Assembly: GCA_034435955.1 (NCBI GenBank)
Contig: DAOTWA010000046.1
Location: forward strand, 1-12,001
Reading direction: 5' to 3'
From: DAOTWA01 sp034435955
Lineage (GTDB): Bacteria > Chloroflexota > Anaerolineae > Anaerolineales > Anaerolineaceae
DNA length: 12,001 nucleotides
This document shows, one piece after another, positions 4,454-12,001 of this stretch (position 1 is the stretch's first letter; each line of letters starts with the position of its first letter). A program made the position numbers and the translations under genes. A model generated the notes under the pieces. It was not told the origin of the DNA, searched no databases, and saw nothing but the letters and a program-made list of their open reading frames with translations.

Positions 4454-7400
4454 ATGGCTTCTGATTTCCCTATCAAGAATTACGCGCGTATCCCCGTCAC
4501 CTTACCTCTGCCCAAGCTAATCGAAGTCCAGCTCGATTCTTTCAATCGAATGAAGAAGGAGGGTCTCGCCGACCTGTTCGACGAAATCTCTCCGATCGAA
4601 TCCTATAATAAGGGGATGAAGCTGTACTTCCCCGGCCGCAGCCCAGAAGCGCAGCAATGGGGGTTGACTTATTGGTTCGATGAACCAAAGCACTCCATAG
4701 AAGAATGCGTAGAGCGAGACCTCACCTACGCCTGTCCGCTGTACGTTTCGGTTCTGCTGGCTGGCCCGGATATCCCTGAGCCGATTAAACAGGATATCTT
4801 CCTCGGCGATTTCCCTGAGATGACCGAGAAGGGGACTTTCATCATCAACGGCACCGAGCGCGTGGTCGTTTCCCAGTTAATCCGCTCGCCCGGCGTTTAT
4901 TTCGAGGCGCCCATCGATCGCTCCACCGGCCGCCCGCTGGCCATGGCCAAGCTGATCCCGGATCGCGGCGCGTGGATGGAATTCGAGACCCGCAAGAATG
5001 ATTACATCATCCTCAAGTTCAACCGCAAGCGCACGGTGCCCATTACCGTCTTCCTGCGCGCCCTGGCTGCAGTCAGCGATGGCCTGCCCGATTCCCCTCT
5101 CCATGACGGCAGCGACGAAGACCTGCTGGCCCTTTTCCAGGACGTGGATAACAACCCCGACCGCATGTTCATCGCTTCTTCCTTGCGACAGGAGCCGACC
5201 TGGAATCCGAATGGCCATCAGACCATCGCTGAAGCGGCCCTGCTGGAGTTCTTCAAGCGCATGCGCCCCGGCGATCCGGCCACGCTCGAAAACGCGCGCC
5301 AGTTCCTTGAAGAACAGCTCTTCGACCAACGGCACTACGATTTGGAGCGCGTCGGCCGCTATAAGCTTAACCAGAAGCTGGACCTTTCGGAGAAAATCCC
5401 CGTTGAGCACCGCACTGTCACCAAGTGGGATATCGTCCGCCTGGTTCGGCGCATGATTCAGATCAACAACGGTATCGAGCCGCCGGATGACATCGACCAC
5501 CTTGGCAATCGGCGCGTCAAGACCGTCGGCGAGCTGATCCAGAACAAGCTGCGCATCGGTTTGCGCCGCATGGAACGCGTCATCAAAGAGCGCATGTCCA
5601 TTCGCGATCAGGATCAAATCTCGCCTGTCAGCCTGATCAACATCCGCCCGGTGGTGGCCGCCCTGCGCGAATTCTTCGGCTCTAGCCAGCTATCCCAGTT
5701 CATGGAGCAGACCAACCCGCTGGCCGAGCTGCGCCACAAACGCACGCTCTCGGCTCTCGGCCCCGGCGGATTGCGCCGTGAGCGCGCCGGCTTCGACGTG
5801 CGCGATGTGCACCATTCGCACTACGGCCGCATCTGCCCTATCGAAACCCCGGAAGGCCCCAACATCGGCCTCATCGGACGCCTGGCATCCTTCGCGCGGG
5901 TGAACGAGTACGGCTTCATCGAGACGCCGTACCGCCGGGTGATCAAAAACCTGCCTGCAACCGATGCCCGCCTGGTTGGACGCCATTTGCGCGAGGATGT
6001 CATCCACCCCACTACCGGTGAGAGAATCGCGAGCAAGGGGGATCTGGTCACCAAAGAGATGGCCAAAGCCATCTCAAAGGCCATCAATGGCCTGGTGGCC
6101 GTGGTGCCCTTCGTCTCCGATGAGTTCGAGTATCTCTCCGCCGACGCGGAGGACAAGTTCGTCATCGCTCAGGCCAACGCAGCCTTGAATGAGTATCGTG
6201 AATTCGAAATCGAGCGCGTCTCCTGCCGCTACCATTCCGGCTTCGTAATCAGCACGCCGGAGAACATCAATTATATGGACGTCGCTCCGCATCAGATTGT
6301 GGGCATCAGTGCTGCGCTGATCCCCTTCCTGGAGCACGATGACGCCAACCGCGCCTTGATGGGCTCGAATATGCAGGCGCAGGCCGTCCCGCTGGTCAAT
6401 CCGGATGTGCCCATTGTCTCCACCGGTATGGAGTACCACGCAGCCATCGATTCCTGGCAGGTCGTCCTGGCCCAGGAGGAGGGTGAAGTGCTCTCCGTGA
6501 CCGGCAAGCAGATCGTGGTGCGCGATACATCGAACCAGCTTCACACGTACAACCTGCGCAAGTACCAGCGTTCCAACCAAAGCACCTGTATCGATCAGCG
6601 CCCGGCAGTGGTTAAAGGCCAGCACGTGAAGCCTGGCACCGTCCTCGCCGATTCGTCATCCACGGTGGGCGGCGAGCTGGCGCTTGGCCAGAATGTGGTC
6701 GTGGCCTTCCTCTCCTGGGAGGGCGGCAACTTCGAGGACGCTATCCTGATCTCCGAACGGCTGGTGCAGGAAGACCGCTTCACCTCGGTGCACATCGAGA
6801 AATATGAGGTCGAAGCGCGCGACACCAAGCTTGGCCCTGAAGAGATCACCCGCGATATCCCCAACGTGGGTGAGGATGCGATCAAAGACCTGGATGAGCG
6901 CGGCATCATCCGTATCGGCGCGGAGGTCGGCCCCAATGATATCCTGGTCGGCAAGATCACGCCCAAGGGTGAGAAAGAACTCACCCCGGAGGAACGCCTG
7001 CTGCGCGCTATCTTCGGTGAAAAGTCTCGCGATGTGAAAGATACTTCACTGCGCATGCCTCACGGCGAGCGTGGCAAGGTCGTGGATGTGAAGGTGTTCA
7101 CCCGCGAAGATAACACCGACCTGGCCGCTGGCGTGGACATGATGGTGCGCGTCTCGGTGGCCCAGCGGCGCAAAATCACCGCCGGGGACAAGATGGCCGG
7201 CCGCCACGGGAACAAGGGTGTGGTTTCTAAAGTCGTCCCCGTGGAGGATATGCCCTTCCTGCCGGATGGCACGCCGGTGGATATCATCCTAAACCCGTTG
7301 GGAGTGCCGGGCCGCATGAACATCGGCCAGGTGCTTGAAACCCACCTGGGTTGGGCTGCCAGTCGCCTGGGCTTTCGCGCGTTAACCCCTGTATTCGATG

Positions 7401-8374
7401 GCGCCAACGAGGCCGAGATCGAGGCCGAGCTGGCGCGCGCCTGGATGATCGATCAGGCCTGGGATGAGACTGCCGAGAAAGCCTGGGAATGGATCCATAC
7501 GGTGGACTATTCCCCCGAGAACATCCGTGACGATGACGAAGTGCGCCTGCTGTACCTGGAACAATGGCTGGGCGAGCGCGGCTACGACGTCTACCGCATC
7601 ACCTCCGAACCGGTTTACGCCCGCCGCGCCACTGTGCGGGAATGGCTGCGTGATCACGAATTCGATCCCGATAAAATCCTTCATTTTGAAGACGACGACC
7701 TGCCATTGAGCGAAGTCCCCGCCCAGGATAAGCGCGCGGTGGAAGCCTGCCTGCGCCTGTGGATCCACACACTCACCGGTGAGGACGTCCACCAGCTCCC
7801 CTCTGAGGCGCTTTACGAGAAAGCTCAGCAGGTTATGAAGGAAACCTACCAGCCAATACCCACCCTGGGCAAGCAGGTTCTGCGCGACGGCAAGACTGGC
7901 GAACCTTACGACCAGCCGGTGACCGTCGGCATGATGACCATGCTTAAACTGCACCACCTGGTAGAGGACAAAGTGCATGCCCGCTCCACCGGCCCGTATA
8001 GTCTGGTGACCCAGCAACCGCTGGGTGGCAAAGCCCAATTCGGCGGCCAGCGCTTTGGCGAAATGGAAGTCTGGGCTCTGGAGGCCTACGGTGCCGCGAA
8101 CACCCTGCAAGAAATGCTCACGGTCAAATCCGATGATGTCCAGGGGCGTGTCAGCACCTACGAGGCCATCGTTAAGGGTGAGCCAATCGAGGAACCCAGT
8201 ATCCCGGCCTCCTTCCGCGTGCTGGTAAAGGAATTGCAAAGCCTCGGTTTGGCCGTGGAAGCGGTCATGGATAACGGCGAAGTCATCCGCTTTGGCAAAG
8301 ACGAGGAGCGCGTACGCCCGCCAAAGCTGGAGACCGGCCTGCTCGAGTTGGGTCAGGATTTGAGTCAAATATGA
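4454..8374 (+). CDS. rpoB: DNA-directed RNA polymerase subunit beta
   Basis: The 1306-residue product is the beta subunit of the core RNA polymerase, forming with beta' the active-site cleft. The start is supported by AGGAGA ahead of the ATG. Landmarks: N-terminal YARIPVTLPLPKLIEVQ; the rifampicin-pocket region FFGSSQLSQF...HKRTLSALGPGG (about 408-438); RICPIETPEGPNIGLIGRL after it; NFEDAILISERLV; GDKMAGRHGNKG (911-922) with catalytic-centre lysines; and C-terminal KARSTGP-like and GGKAQFGGQRFGEMEVWALEAYGA blocks that contact beta'. Two oddities: Glu418, Arg427 and Thr431 replace residues usually Asp, Thr and Arg at positions 516, 525 and 529 in E. coli numbering, and about 160 residues lie between FDG (981-983) and DGKTGEP (1145-1151), longer than I recall for Thermus. 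No rpoC follows; the str operon promoter begins 18 nt after the stop. Confidence 0.98.
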   Translation: MASDFPIKNYARIPVTLPLPKLIEVQLDSFNRMKKEGLADLFDEISPIESYNKGMKLYFPGRSPEAQQWGLTYWFDEPKHSIEECVERDLTYACPLYVSVLLAGPDIPEPIKQDIFLGDFPEMTEKGTFIINGTERVVVSQLIRSPGVYFEAPIDRSTGRPLAMAKLIPDRGAWMEFETRKNDYIILKFNRKRTVPITVFLRALAAVSDGLPDSPLHDGSDEDLLALFQDVDNNPDRMFIASSLRQEPTWNPNGHQTIAEAALLEFFKRMRPGDPATLENARQFLEEQLFDQRHYDLERVGRYKLNQKLDLSEKIPVEHRTVTKWDIVRLVRRMIQINNGIEPPDDIDHLGNRRVKTVGELIQNKLRIGLRRMERVIKERMSIRDQDQISPVSLINIRPVVAALREFFGSSQLSQFMEQTNPLAELRHKRTLSALGPGGLRRERAGFDVRDVHHSHYGRICPIETPEGPNIGLIGRLASFARVNEYGFIETPYRRVIKNLPATDARLVGRHLREDVIHPTTGERIASKGDLVTKEMAKAISKAINGLVAVVPFVSDEFEYLSADAEDKFVIAQANAALNEYREFEIERVSCRYHSGFVISTPENINYMDVAPHQIVGISAALIPFLEHDDANRALMGSNMQAQAVPLVNPDVPIVSTGMEYHAAIDSWQVVLAQEEGEVLSVTGKQIVVRDTSNQLHTYNLRKYQRSNQSTCIDQRPAVVKGQHVKPGTVLADSSSTVGGELALGQNVVVAFLSWEGGNFEDAILISERLVQEDRFTSVHIEKYEVEARDTKLGPEEITRDIPNVGEDAIKDLDERGIIRIGAEVGPNDILVGKITPKGEKELTPEERLLRAIFGEKSRDVKDTSLRMPHGERGKVVDVKVFTREDNTDLAAGVDMMVRVSVAQRRKITAGDKMAGRHGNKGVVSKVVPVEDMPFLPDGTPVDIILNPLGVPGRMNIGQVLETHLGWAASRLGFRALTPVFDGANEAEIEAELARAWMIDQAWDETAEKAWEWIHTVDYSPENIRDDDEVRLLYLEQWLGERGYDVYRITSEPVYARRATVREWLRDHEFDPDKILHFEDDDLPLSEVPAQDKRAVEACLRLWIHTLTGEDVHQLPSEALYEKAQQVMKETYQPIPTLGKQVLRDGKTGEPYDQPVTVGMMTMLKLHHLVEDKVHARSTGPYSLVTQQPLGGKAQFGGQRFGEMEVWALEAYGAANTLQEMLTVKSDDVQGRVSTYEAIVKGEPIEEPSIPASFRVLVKELQSLGLAVEAVMDNGEVIRFGKDEERVRPPKLETGLLELGQDLSQI

Positions 8375-8391
8375 TCGCGGTCATAAATTTC

Positions 8392-8420
8392 TTGACACCC
8401 CCATGGGGCTATGGTAAAAT
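8392..8420 (+). promoter_or_regulatory. Promoter of the str operon
   Basis: Perfect TTGACA (8392-8397), 17-nt spacer, TAAAAT (8415-8420) with an upstream TG (8412-8413) forming an extended -10. Start near 8427, leaving a leader of about 150 nt before rpsL. No terminator separates it from the rpoB stop, so read-through from rpoB can add to its output. Confidence 0.85.
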
Positions 8421-8442
8421 CACTGCCCGTTGCCTTAAAATG

Positions 8443-8555
8443 GGGCTGATGATTGCTCAGCCCTGAGGAAGTGAGATTTCAAGTGAGGCCATCGTCATCG
8501 TTTATGATGGCCTCACTTAATGAGATGAGCAACTTAGACGCAGCGAACAGTTCGC
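8443..8555 (+). promoter_or_regulatory. Structured leader of rpsL with three hairpins
   Basis: Three stems lie between the promoter and the rpsL ribosome binding site. Hairpin 1: GGGCTGA (8443-8449) / TCAGCCC (8457-8463). Hairpin 2: AAGTGAGGCCATC (8481-8493) / GATGGCCTCACTT (8506-8518), a perfect 13-bp stem extendable by two inner pairs. Hairpin 3: GCGAA (8543-8547) / TTCGC (8551-8555), just upstream of GGAGG. None has a following U tract, so they are not intrinsic terminators. AAGTGAG also occurs at 8469-8475 and could compete for the 3' strand of hairpin 2. The likely role is control or stability of the ribosomal-protein mRNA, by inference from position only. Confidence 0.55.
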
Positions 8556-8579
8556 CGCAGGAAACGATTGGAGGCAAGT

Positions 8580-8996
8580 GTGCCAACTATCAATCAGTTG
8601 ATTCGCAAGGGCCGCCAGAGCAAGAAGGTTAAGAGCAAAGCGCCTGCCTTGCTGTATACGTTCAACTCGGTGAAGGCCCGCCGTGTGCGCCAGGAAAAAG
8701 GCGCCCCGCAGAAACGTGGCGTCTGCACCGTGGTGCGTACCATGACGCCCAAGAAGCCCAATTCGGCCTTGCGCAAGATTGCCCGTGTGCGCCTGACCAA
8801 TGGCATCGAGGTGACTGCATATATCCCCGGTGAAGGCCACCAGTTGCAGGAGCACTCGGTTGTGCTGGTGCGCGGCGGCCGCGTCAAGGATCTGCCGGGT
8901 GTGCGCTACCACATCATTCGCGGCACGCTGGACACTACCGGCGTGGCCAAGCGCGCTCAGGGGCGCTCCAAATACGGCGCCAAACGGCCGAAGTAG
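8580..8996 (+). CDS. rpsL: 30S ribosomal protein S12
   Basis: The 138-residue product is S12 of the decoding centre. The GTG at 8580 is chosen because GGAGG (8570-8574) sits 5 nt upstream and the product then begins MPTINQLIRKGR, the family N-terminus; a TTG at 8568 overlaps the ribosome binding site and is rejected. Length and the extra segment (about residues 24-41) before PQKRGVC match the long Gram-positive-like S12 rather than the 124-residue E. coli form. TPKKPNSALRK has the streptomycin-sensitive lysine at 58 (E. coli Lys42) and RVKDLPG has Lys103 and Asp104 (E. coli Lys87, Asp88; the latter is the methylthiolation site in bacteria having RimO). First gene of the str operon; rpsG follows after 68 nt. 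Confidence 0.98.
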   Translation: MPTINQLIRKGRQSKKVKSKAPALLYTFNSVKARRVRQEKGAPQKRGVCTVVRTMTPKKPNSALRKIARVRLTNGIEVTAYIPGEGHQLQEHSVVLVRGGRVKDLPGVRYHIIRGTLDTTGVAKRAQGRSKYGAKRPK

Positions 8997-9064
8997 TCAT
9001 CCACCTTCTGGCGAACCGACTGATTGAATCTTGATTCGAGCAATAGGATGGAGAAGGATTAAGC

Positions 9065-9532
9065 ATGCGACGCGCAAAACCCGAGAAGCGTGAGATTCCG
9101 CCTGATGTCCGGTTCAATAATGTGTATGTGCAGTCTCTTATCAACCGCGTCATGCGACGCGGTAAGAAGAGCACGGCCACCCGTCTGGTCTACGGCGCGT
9201 TGAATCGCATCCAGGAGCAGGCCAATAAGAACCCCGTTGAAATCCTTGAGCAGGCTTTGAAAAACGTCGGCCCGATCATGGAAGTCCGCCCGCGACGCGT
9301 GGGCGGCGCAACCTATCAGGTGCCCATGGAAGTCTCCGCCGCACGCCGGTCTACTCTGGCCATGCGCTGGTTAATCGAAGCGGCCAAGGCCCGCTCGGGC
9401 AAATCCTTCCCGGAGAAACTTGCCGCTGAATTGCTCGACGCTGCCAATAACCAAGGTGCAGCGGTGCGCAAGCGCGAAGAGACCCATAAGATGGCCGAGG
9501 CCAACCGCGCCTTCTCTCATTATCGCGTATAG
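9065..9532 (+). CDS. rpsG: 30S ribosomal protein S7
   Basis: The 155-residue product is S7, the primary 16S rRNA-binding protein that organises the 30S head. The start has GGAGAAGGA upstream. Recognisable blocks are MRRAKPEKREI at the N-terminus, LINRVMRRGKKSTA (25-38), ALKNVGPIMEVRPRRVGGATYQVP (about 64-87) and the C-terminal KREETHKMAEANRAFSHYRV. Length is standard for the short S7 form. In E. coli S7 represses the str operon by binding the rpsL-rpsG interval; here the 68-nt interval (8997-9064) shows no obvious strong stem, so any feedback control may use the rpsL leader instead (inference). fusA starts 36 nt after the stop. Confidence 0.98.
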   Translation: MRRAKPEKREIPPDVRFNNVYVQSLINRVMRRGKKSTATRLVYGALNRIQEQANKNPVEILEQALKNVGPIMEVRPRRVGGATYQVPMEVSAARRSTLAMRWLIEAAKARSGKSFPEKLAAELLDAANNQGAAVRKREETHKMAEANRAFSHYRV

Positions 9533-9568
9533 GCTGCGCAAGTCTTAATCAGGCAGTAAAGGTGTTGG

Positions 9569-11641
9569 ATGTCCCGTAGTCACCCGCTGGAACGATACCG
9601 AAACATTGGCATCATCGCCCATATAGACGCCGGTAAAACCACTACGACCGAGCGGATCTTGTTCTATACCGGTAAGACCTACCGCATCGGCTCGGTCGAT
9701 GAGGGGACTACGGTCACCGATTGGATGATTCAGGAACGAGAGCGGGGAATCACCATCGTTTCTGCGGCCGTATCGGCCGAGTGGAAGGGCTATCAGATCA
9801 ATATCATCGATACACCCGGCCACATCGACTTCACCGCCGAGGTGCAGCGTTCGCTGCGCGTGTTGGACGGCGGTGTGGTTGTTTTCGACGCCGTCCAGGG
9901 CGTCGAACCGCAGAGCGAGACCGTGTGGCGTCAGGCCGATCGTTATGGCGTGCCGCGCATCTGTTTCGTCAATAAGATGGATCGCGTCGGCGCCTCGTAT
10001 GAGTACACCATCGACACCATCCGCCAACGCCTGGGCGCCAATCCCATCCCCATGCAGCTTCCCATCGGCAGCGAGGCCAATTTCCGGGGCGTCGTGGACC
10101 TGCTCAGCCAAAAAGCCATCTATTGGGAGGATGACCTGGGCAAAGAACCGCGCCTGGCCGAGATACCCGAAGACCTCGCAGCCACAGCCGCCGAGCAGCG
10201 CAACAACCTGATCGAGCGCATCGCCGAGCTGGATGATGATCTCACGATCAAATACTTGGAAGGCGAGGTCATCAGTGTCGAAGAGTTAAAAGCGGCCCTG
10301 CGCAAAGCCGTGATCGCCAACCGCGCCACGCCAGTCTTTTGTGGCAGCGCCTTGCGCAACAAGGGCGTTCAGCCAGTCCTGGATGCGGTCATCGATTATC
10401 TGCCTTCCCCTGCCGACATCCCGCCGGTGCGCGGCGTGAATCCCGAGACTGGCCAGGAGGTCATCCGAGAAGCGGACGATGATGCGCCTTTGAGCGCGCT
10501 GGTCTTTAAAATTGTCACCGATCCCTACGTCGGCCGTCTGGCATATTTCCGCGTGTATTCCGGCAAGATCACCCAGGGGGAGATGGTGTACAACTCGGTG
10601 AAGGGGAAGCGCGAACGCATCGGTCGGTTGTTGCGTATGTACGCCGACCGACGGGAGGACATCAGCGCAGTTTTGGCCGGCGACATCGGGGCAGTGCTGG
10701 GCTTGAAGGATACTTTTACCGGCGACACATTATGCGACCCGGCTCACCCGATCATCCTCGAAAGCATCACCTTCCCCGAACCGGTCATTTCAGTGGCTAT
10801 CGAGCCCAAGACCATGGCCGACCAGGATCGTTTGAACGACGCGCTGCGCAAACTCTCCGAAGAGGATCCCACCTTCCGGGTGCGCACCGACGAAAATACT
10901 GCCCAGACCCTTATCTCGGGGATGGGTGAGCTCCACCTGGACGTATTGATCGACCGAATGCTGCGTGAGTTTCACGTGCAGGCGAACGTCGGTAAACCGC
11001 GTGTGGCTTACCGCGAGACCATCACCCGTCCCATACCCAGAGTCGAATACCGTTACGTCAAGCAAACCGGCGGCCACGGCCAGTATGGGCATGTGATCCT
11101 GTCCATTGAGCCGACTGAGCGCGGCACTGGAATACAATTTGAAGATAAAGTGGTGGGCGGTGCCATCCCGCGTGAGTTTATCCCCGCCGTCGAAAAAGGC
11201 GTGCGTGAGGCAGCCGAAAGCGGCCCTCTGGCCGGTTACGCCATGACGGACATTAAGATCACCCTCCTGGACGGCTCTTACCATGAAGTCGATTCCAGCG
11301 ATATGGCTTTTAAGATGGCCGGATATATGGCCTTCAAAGAGGGTGTGCAGCGCGGTAATCCGGTGTTGCTCGAGCCGATCATGAAGCTGGAAGTGGTCGT
11401 GCCTGAGGAATTCCTGGGAGATGTGTTGGGCCAGCTCACCAGCCGACGAGGCGAAATCCTGGGGATGGAGGTGCGCCCCGGCAACGCGCAAGCGATTCGC
11501 GCCCTCGTGCCAATGGCCGAAATGTTCGGCTACGCCACCGAATTACGCTCCGCCACCCAGGGTCGCGGCGTGTTTACCATGGAGTTCGATCATTATGCGC
11601 CGGTCTCTGAAACCGTCGCGCAAAAAGTATTAAATTTATAA
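9569..11641 (+). CDS. fusA: Translation elongation factor G
   Basis: The 690-residue product is the GTPase that drives translocation of tRNA and mRNA on the ribosome. The GTP-binding motifs are intact: AHIDAGKT (17-24), RGITI (59-63), DTPGH (81-85), NKMD (135-138) and GSAL (259-262). Domain II (about 290-390), domain III with ISGMGELHLDVL, domain IV with GGHGQYGHV and the tip loop YHEVDSSD (His572) and domain V (ending near VLNL) follow in the canonical order, so this is full-length EF-G rather than a tetracycline-resistance or EF-G2-type paralogue. AAAGGTG 4 nt upstream of the ATG supports the start. Codons favour C-ending GGC, GCC, ACC, CGC, in contrast to tuf downstream. It is the third gene of the str operon. 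Confidence 0.98.
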   Translation: MSRSHPLERYRNIGIIAHIDAGKTTTTERILFYTGKTYRIGSVDEGTTVTDWMIQERERGITIVSAAVSAEWKGYQINIIDTPGHIDFTAEVQRSLRVLDGGVVVFDAVQGVEPQSETVWRQADRYGVPRICFVNKMDRVGASYEYTIDTIRQRLGANPIPMQLPIGSEANFRGVVDLLSQKAIYWEDDLGKEPRLAEIPEDLAATAAEQRNNLIERIAELDDDLTIKYLEGEVISVEELKAALRKAVIANRATPVFCGSALRNKGVQPVLDAVIDYLPSPADIPPVRGVNPETGQEVIREADDDAPLSALVFKIVTDPYVGRLAYFRVYSGKITQGEMVYNSVKGKRERIGRLLRMYADRREDISAVLAGDIGAVLGLKDTFTGDTLCDPAHPIILESITFPEPVISVAIEPKTMADQDRLNDALRKLSEEDPTFRVRTDENTAQTLISGMGELHLDVLIDRMLREFHVQANVGKPRVAYRETITRPIPRVEYRYVKQTGGHGQYGHVILSIEPTERGTGIQFEDKVVGGAIPREFIPAVEKGVREAAESGPLAGYAMTDIKITLLDGSYHEVDSSDMAFKMAGYMAFKEGVQRGNPVLLEPIMKLEVVVPEEFLGDVLGQLTSRRGEILGMEVRPGNAQAIRALVPMAEMFGYATELRSATQGRGVFTMEFDHYAPVSETVAQKVLNL

Positions 11642-11694
11642 TTCAAGGATAGTCGAAACCATTTTCAGAAATACTTGTAAGGAGAAATGGATTT

Positions 11695-12001
11695 ATGGCT
11701 AAGCAGAAGTTCGTACGGACGAAGCCGCATCTGAACGTGGGGACGATGGGACACATCGACCACGGGAAGACGACCCTCACGGCGGCGATCACCAAGGTCT
11801 GCCAGATGATGGGGACGGCGCAGTACCGGCCATACGAGTCGATCGACAATGCGCCGGAGGAGAAGGCGCGCGGGATCACGATCAACATCGCGCACGTGGA
11901 GTACGAGACCGCCAAGCGGCACTACGCGCACGTGGACATGCCCGGGCACCGGGACTACATCAAGAACATGATCACCGGGGCGGCGCAGGTGGACGGGGCG
12001 A
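11695..12001 (+). CDS. tuf: Elongation factor Tu, 5' part (runs off right edge)
   Basis: The first 102 residues of EF-Tu, which brings aminoacyl-tRNA to the ribosome as a GTP complex. It begins MAKQKFVRTKPHLNVGT and shows G1 GHIDHGKT, switch I EEKARGITI, and G3 DMPGHRDY followed by IKNMITGAAQVDGA. The catalytic histidine of PGH is present. GGAG (11681-11684) precedes the ATG by 10 nt; an out-of-frame ATG at 11687 is too close to it. Variations from the common VDCPGHADY are Met for Cys and Arg for Ala, which I associate with Anaerolineae-type EF-Tu from memory. Codon choice is strikingly G-ending (7 of 8 Gly are GGG, 10 of 12 Ala are GCG, 4 of 5 Arg are CGG). It lies 53 nt after fusA with no visible terminator or strong promoter between. 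Confidence 0.97.
   Translation, partial: MAKQKFVRTKPHLNVGTMGHIDHGKTTLTAAITKVCQMMGTAQYRPYESIDNAPEEKARGITINIAHVEYETAKRHYAHVDMPGHRDYIKNMITGAAQVDGA

Noticed and set aside
7382..8368. Minus-strand open frame of 328 residues opposite rpoB
   Set aside because: It is antisense to highly conserved RpoB sequence and has no recognisable family or ribosome binding site.

Overview
The window looks like a chromosome segment from a member of the Chloroflexota, most likely an Anaerolineae-type bacterium. The basis is the RpoB, S12, S7, EF-G and EF-Tu sequences (S12 of the long 138-residue Gram-positive-like form, EF-Tu reading VDMPGHRDY in its G3 region), the GC-rich coding style of most genes, and lipoproteins with Thr/Pro linkers. 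This placement comes from remembered family sequences, not from a search.

Left part (1-2763): a minus-strand gene cut by the left edge (single N-terminal membrane segment), then a visibly AT-rich stretch carrying one plus-strand secreted or lipoprotein gene of unknown function. Its promoter sits so close to the ATG that the mRNA is probably leaderless. Next comes an exact 141-bp-period tandem array (three units plus a fourth, diverged copy). The fourth copy is the genuine tRNA-Cys gene with its terminator; the three others are degenerate tRNA-Cys relics, each with its own terminator-like hairpin and a shared short insertion in the T loop. The genuine tRNA-Cys and an upstream tRNA-Gly form a minus-strand unit with a consensus promoter.

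Middle part (2764-4453): a secreted lytic transglycosylase-like protein with its own strong promoter, then a small type 1 copper (cupredoxin) lipoprotein with all four copper ligands, closed by a strong terminator.

Right part (4197-12001): rpoB as a separate unit with at least one strong promoter and a 5'-proximal hairpin plus U tract. It is followed, after a second strong promoter and a long structured leader, by the str operon rpsL-rpsG-fusA-tuf (tuf cut by the right edge). rpoC is absent between rpoB and rpsL, and no rplKAJL genes lie upstream of rpoB, so the usual rplKAJL-rpoBC arrangement is broken here. No terminator is visible between rpoB and the str promoter, so rpoB transcripts may also feed the str genes. 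Together these genes supply the RNA polymerase beta subunit, two 30S proteins and the two main elongation factors.

Most noteworthy: the tandem array of tRNA-Cys relics with serial terminators; the candidate leader structures ahead of rpoB and rpsL; RpoB substitutions at rifampicin-contact positions together with an expanded Trp-rich segment; and the different codon choice of tuf relative to fusA next to it.
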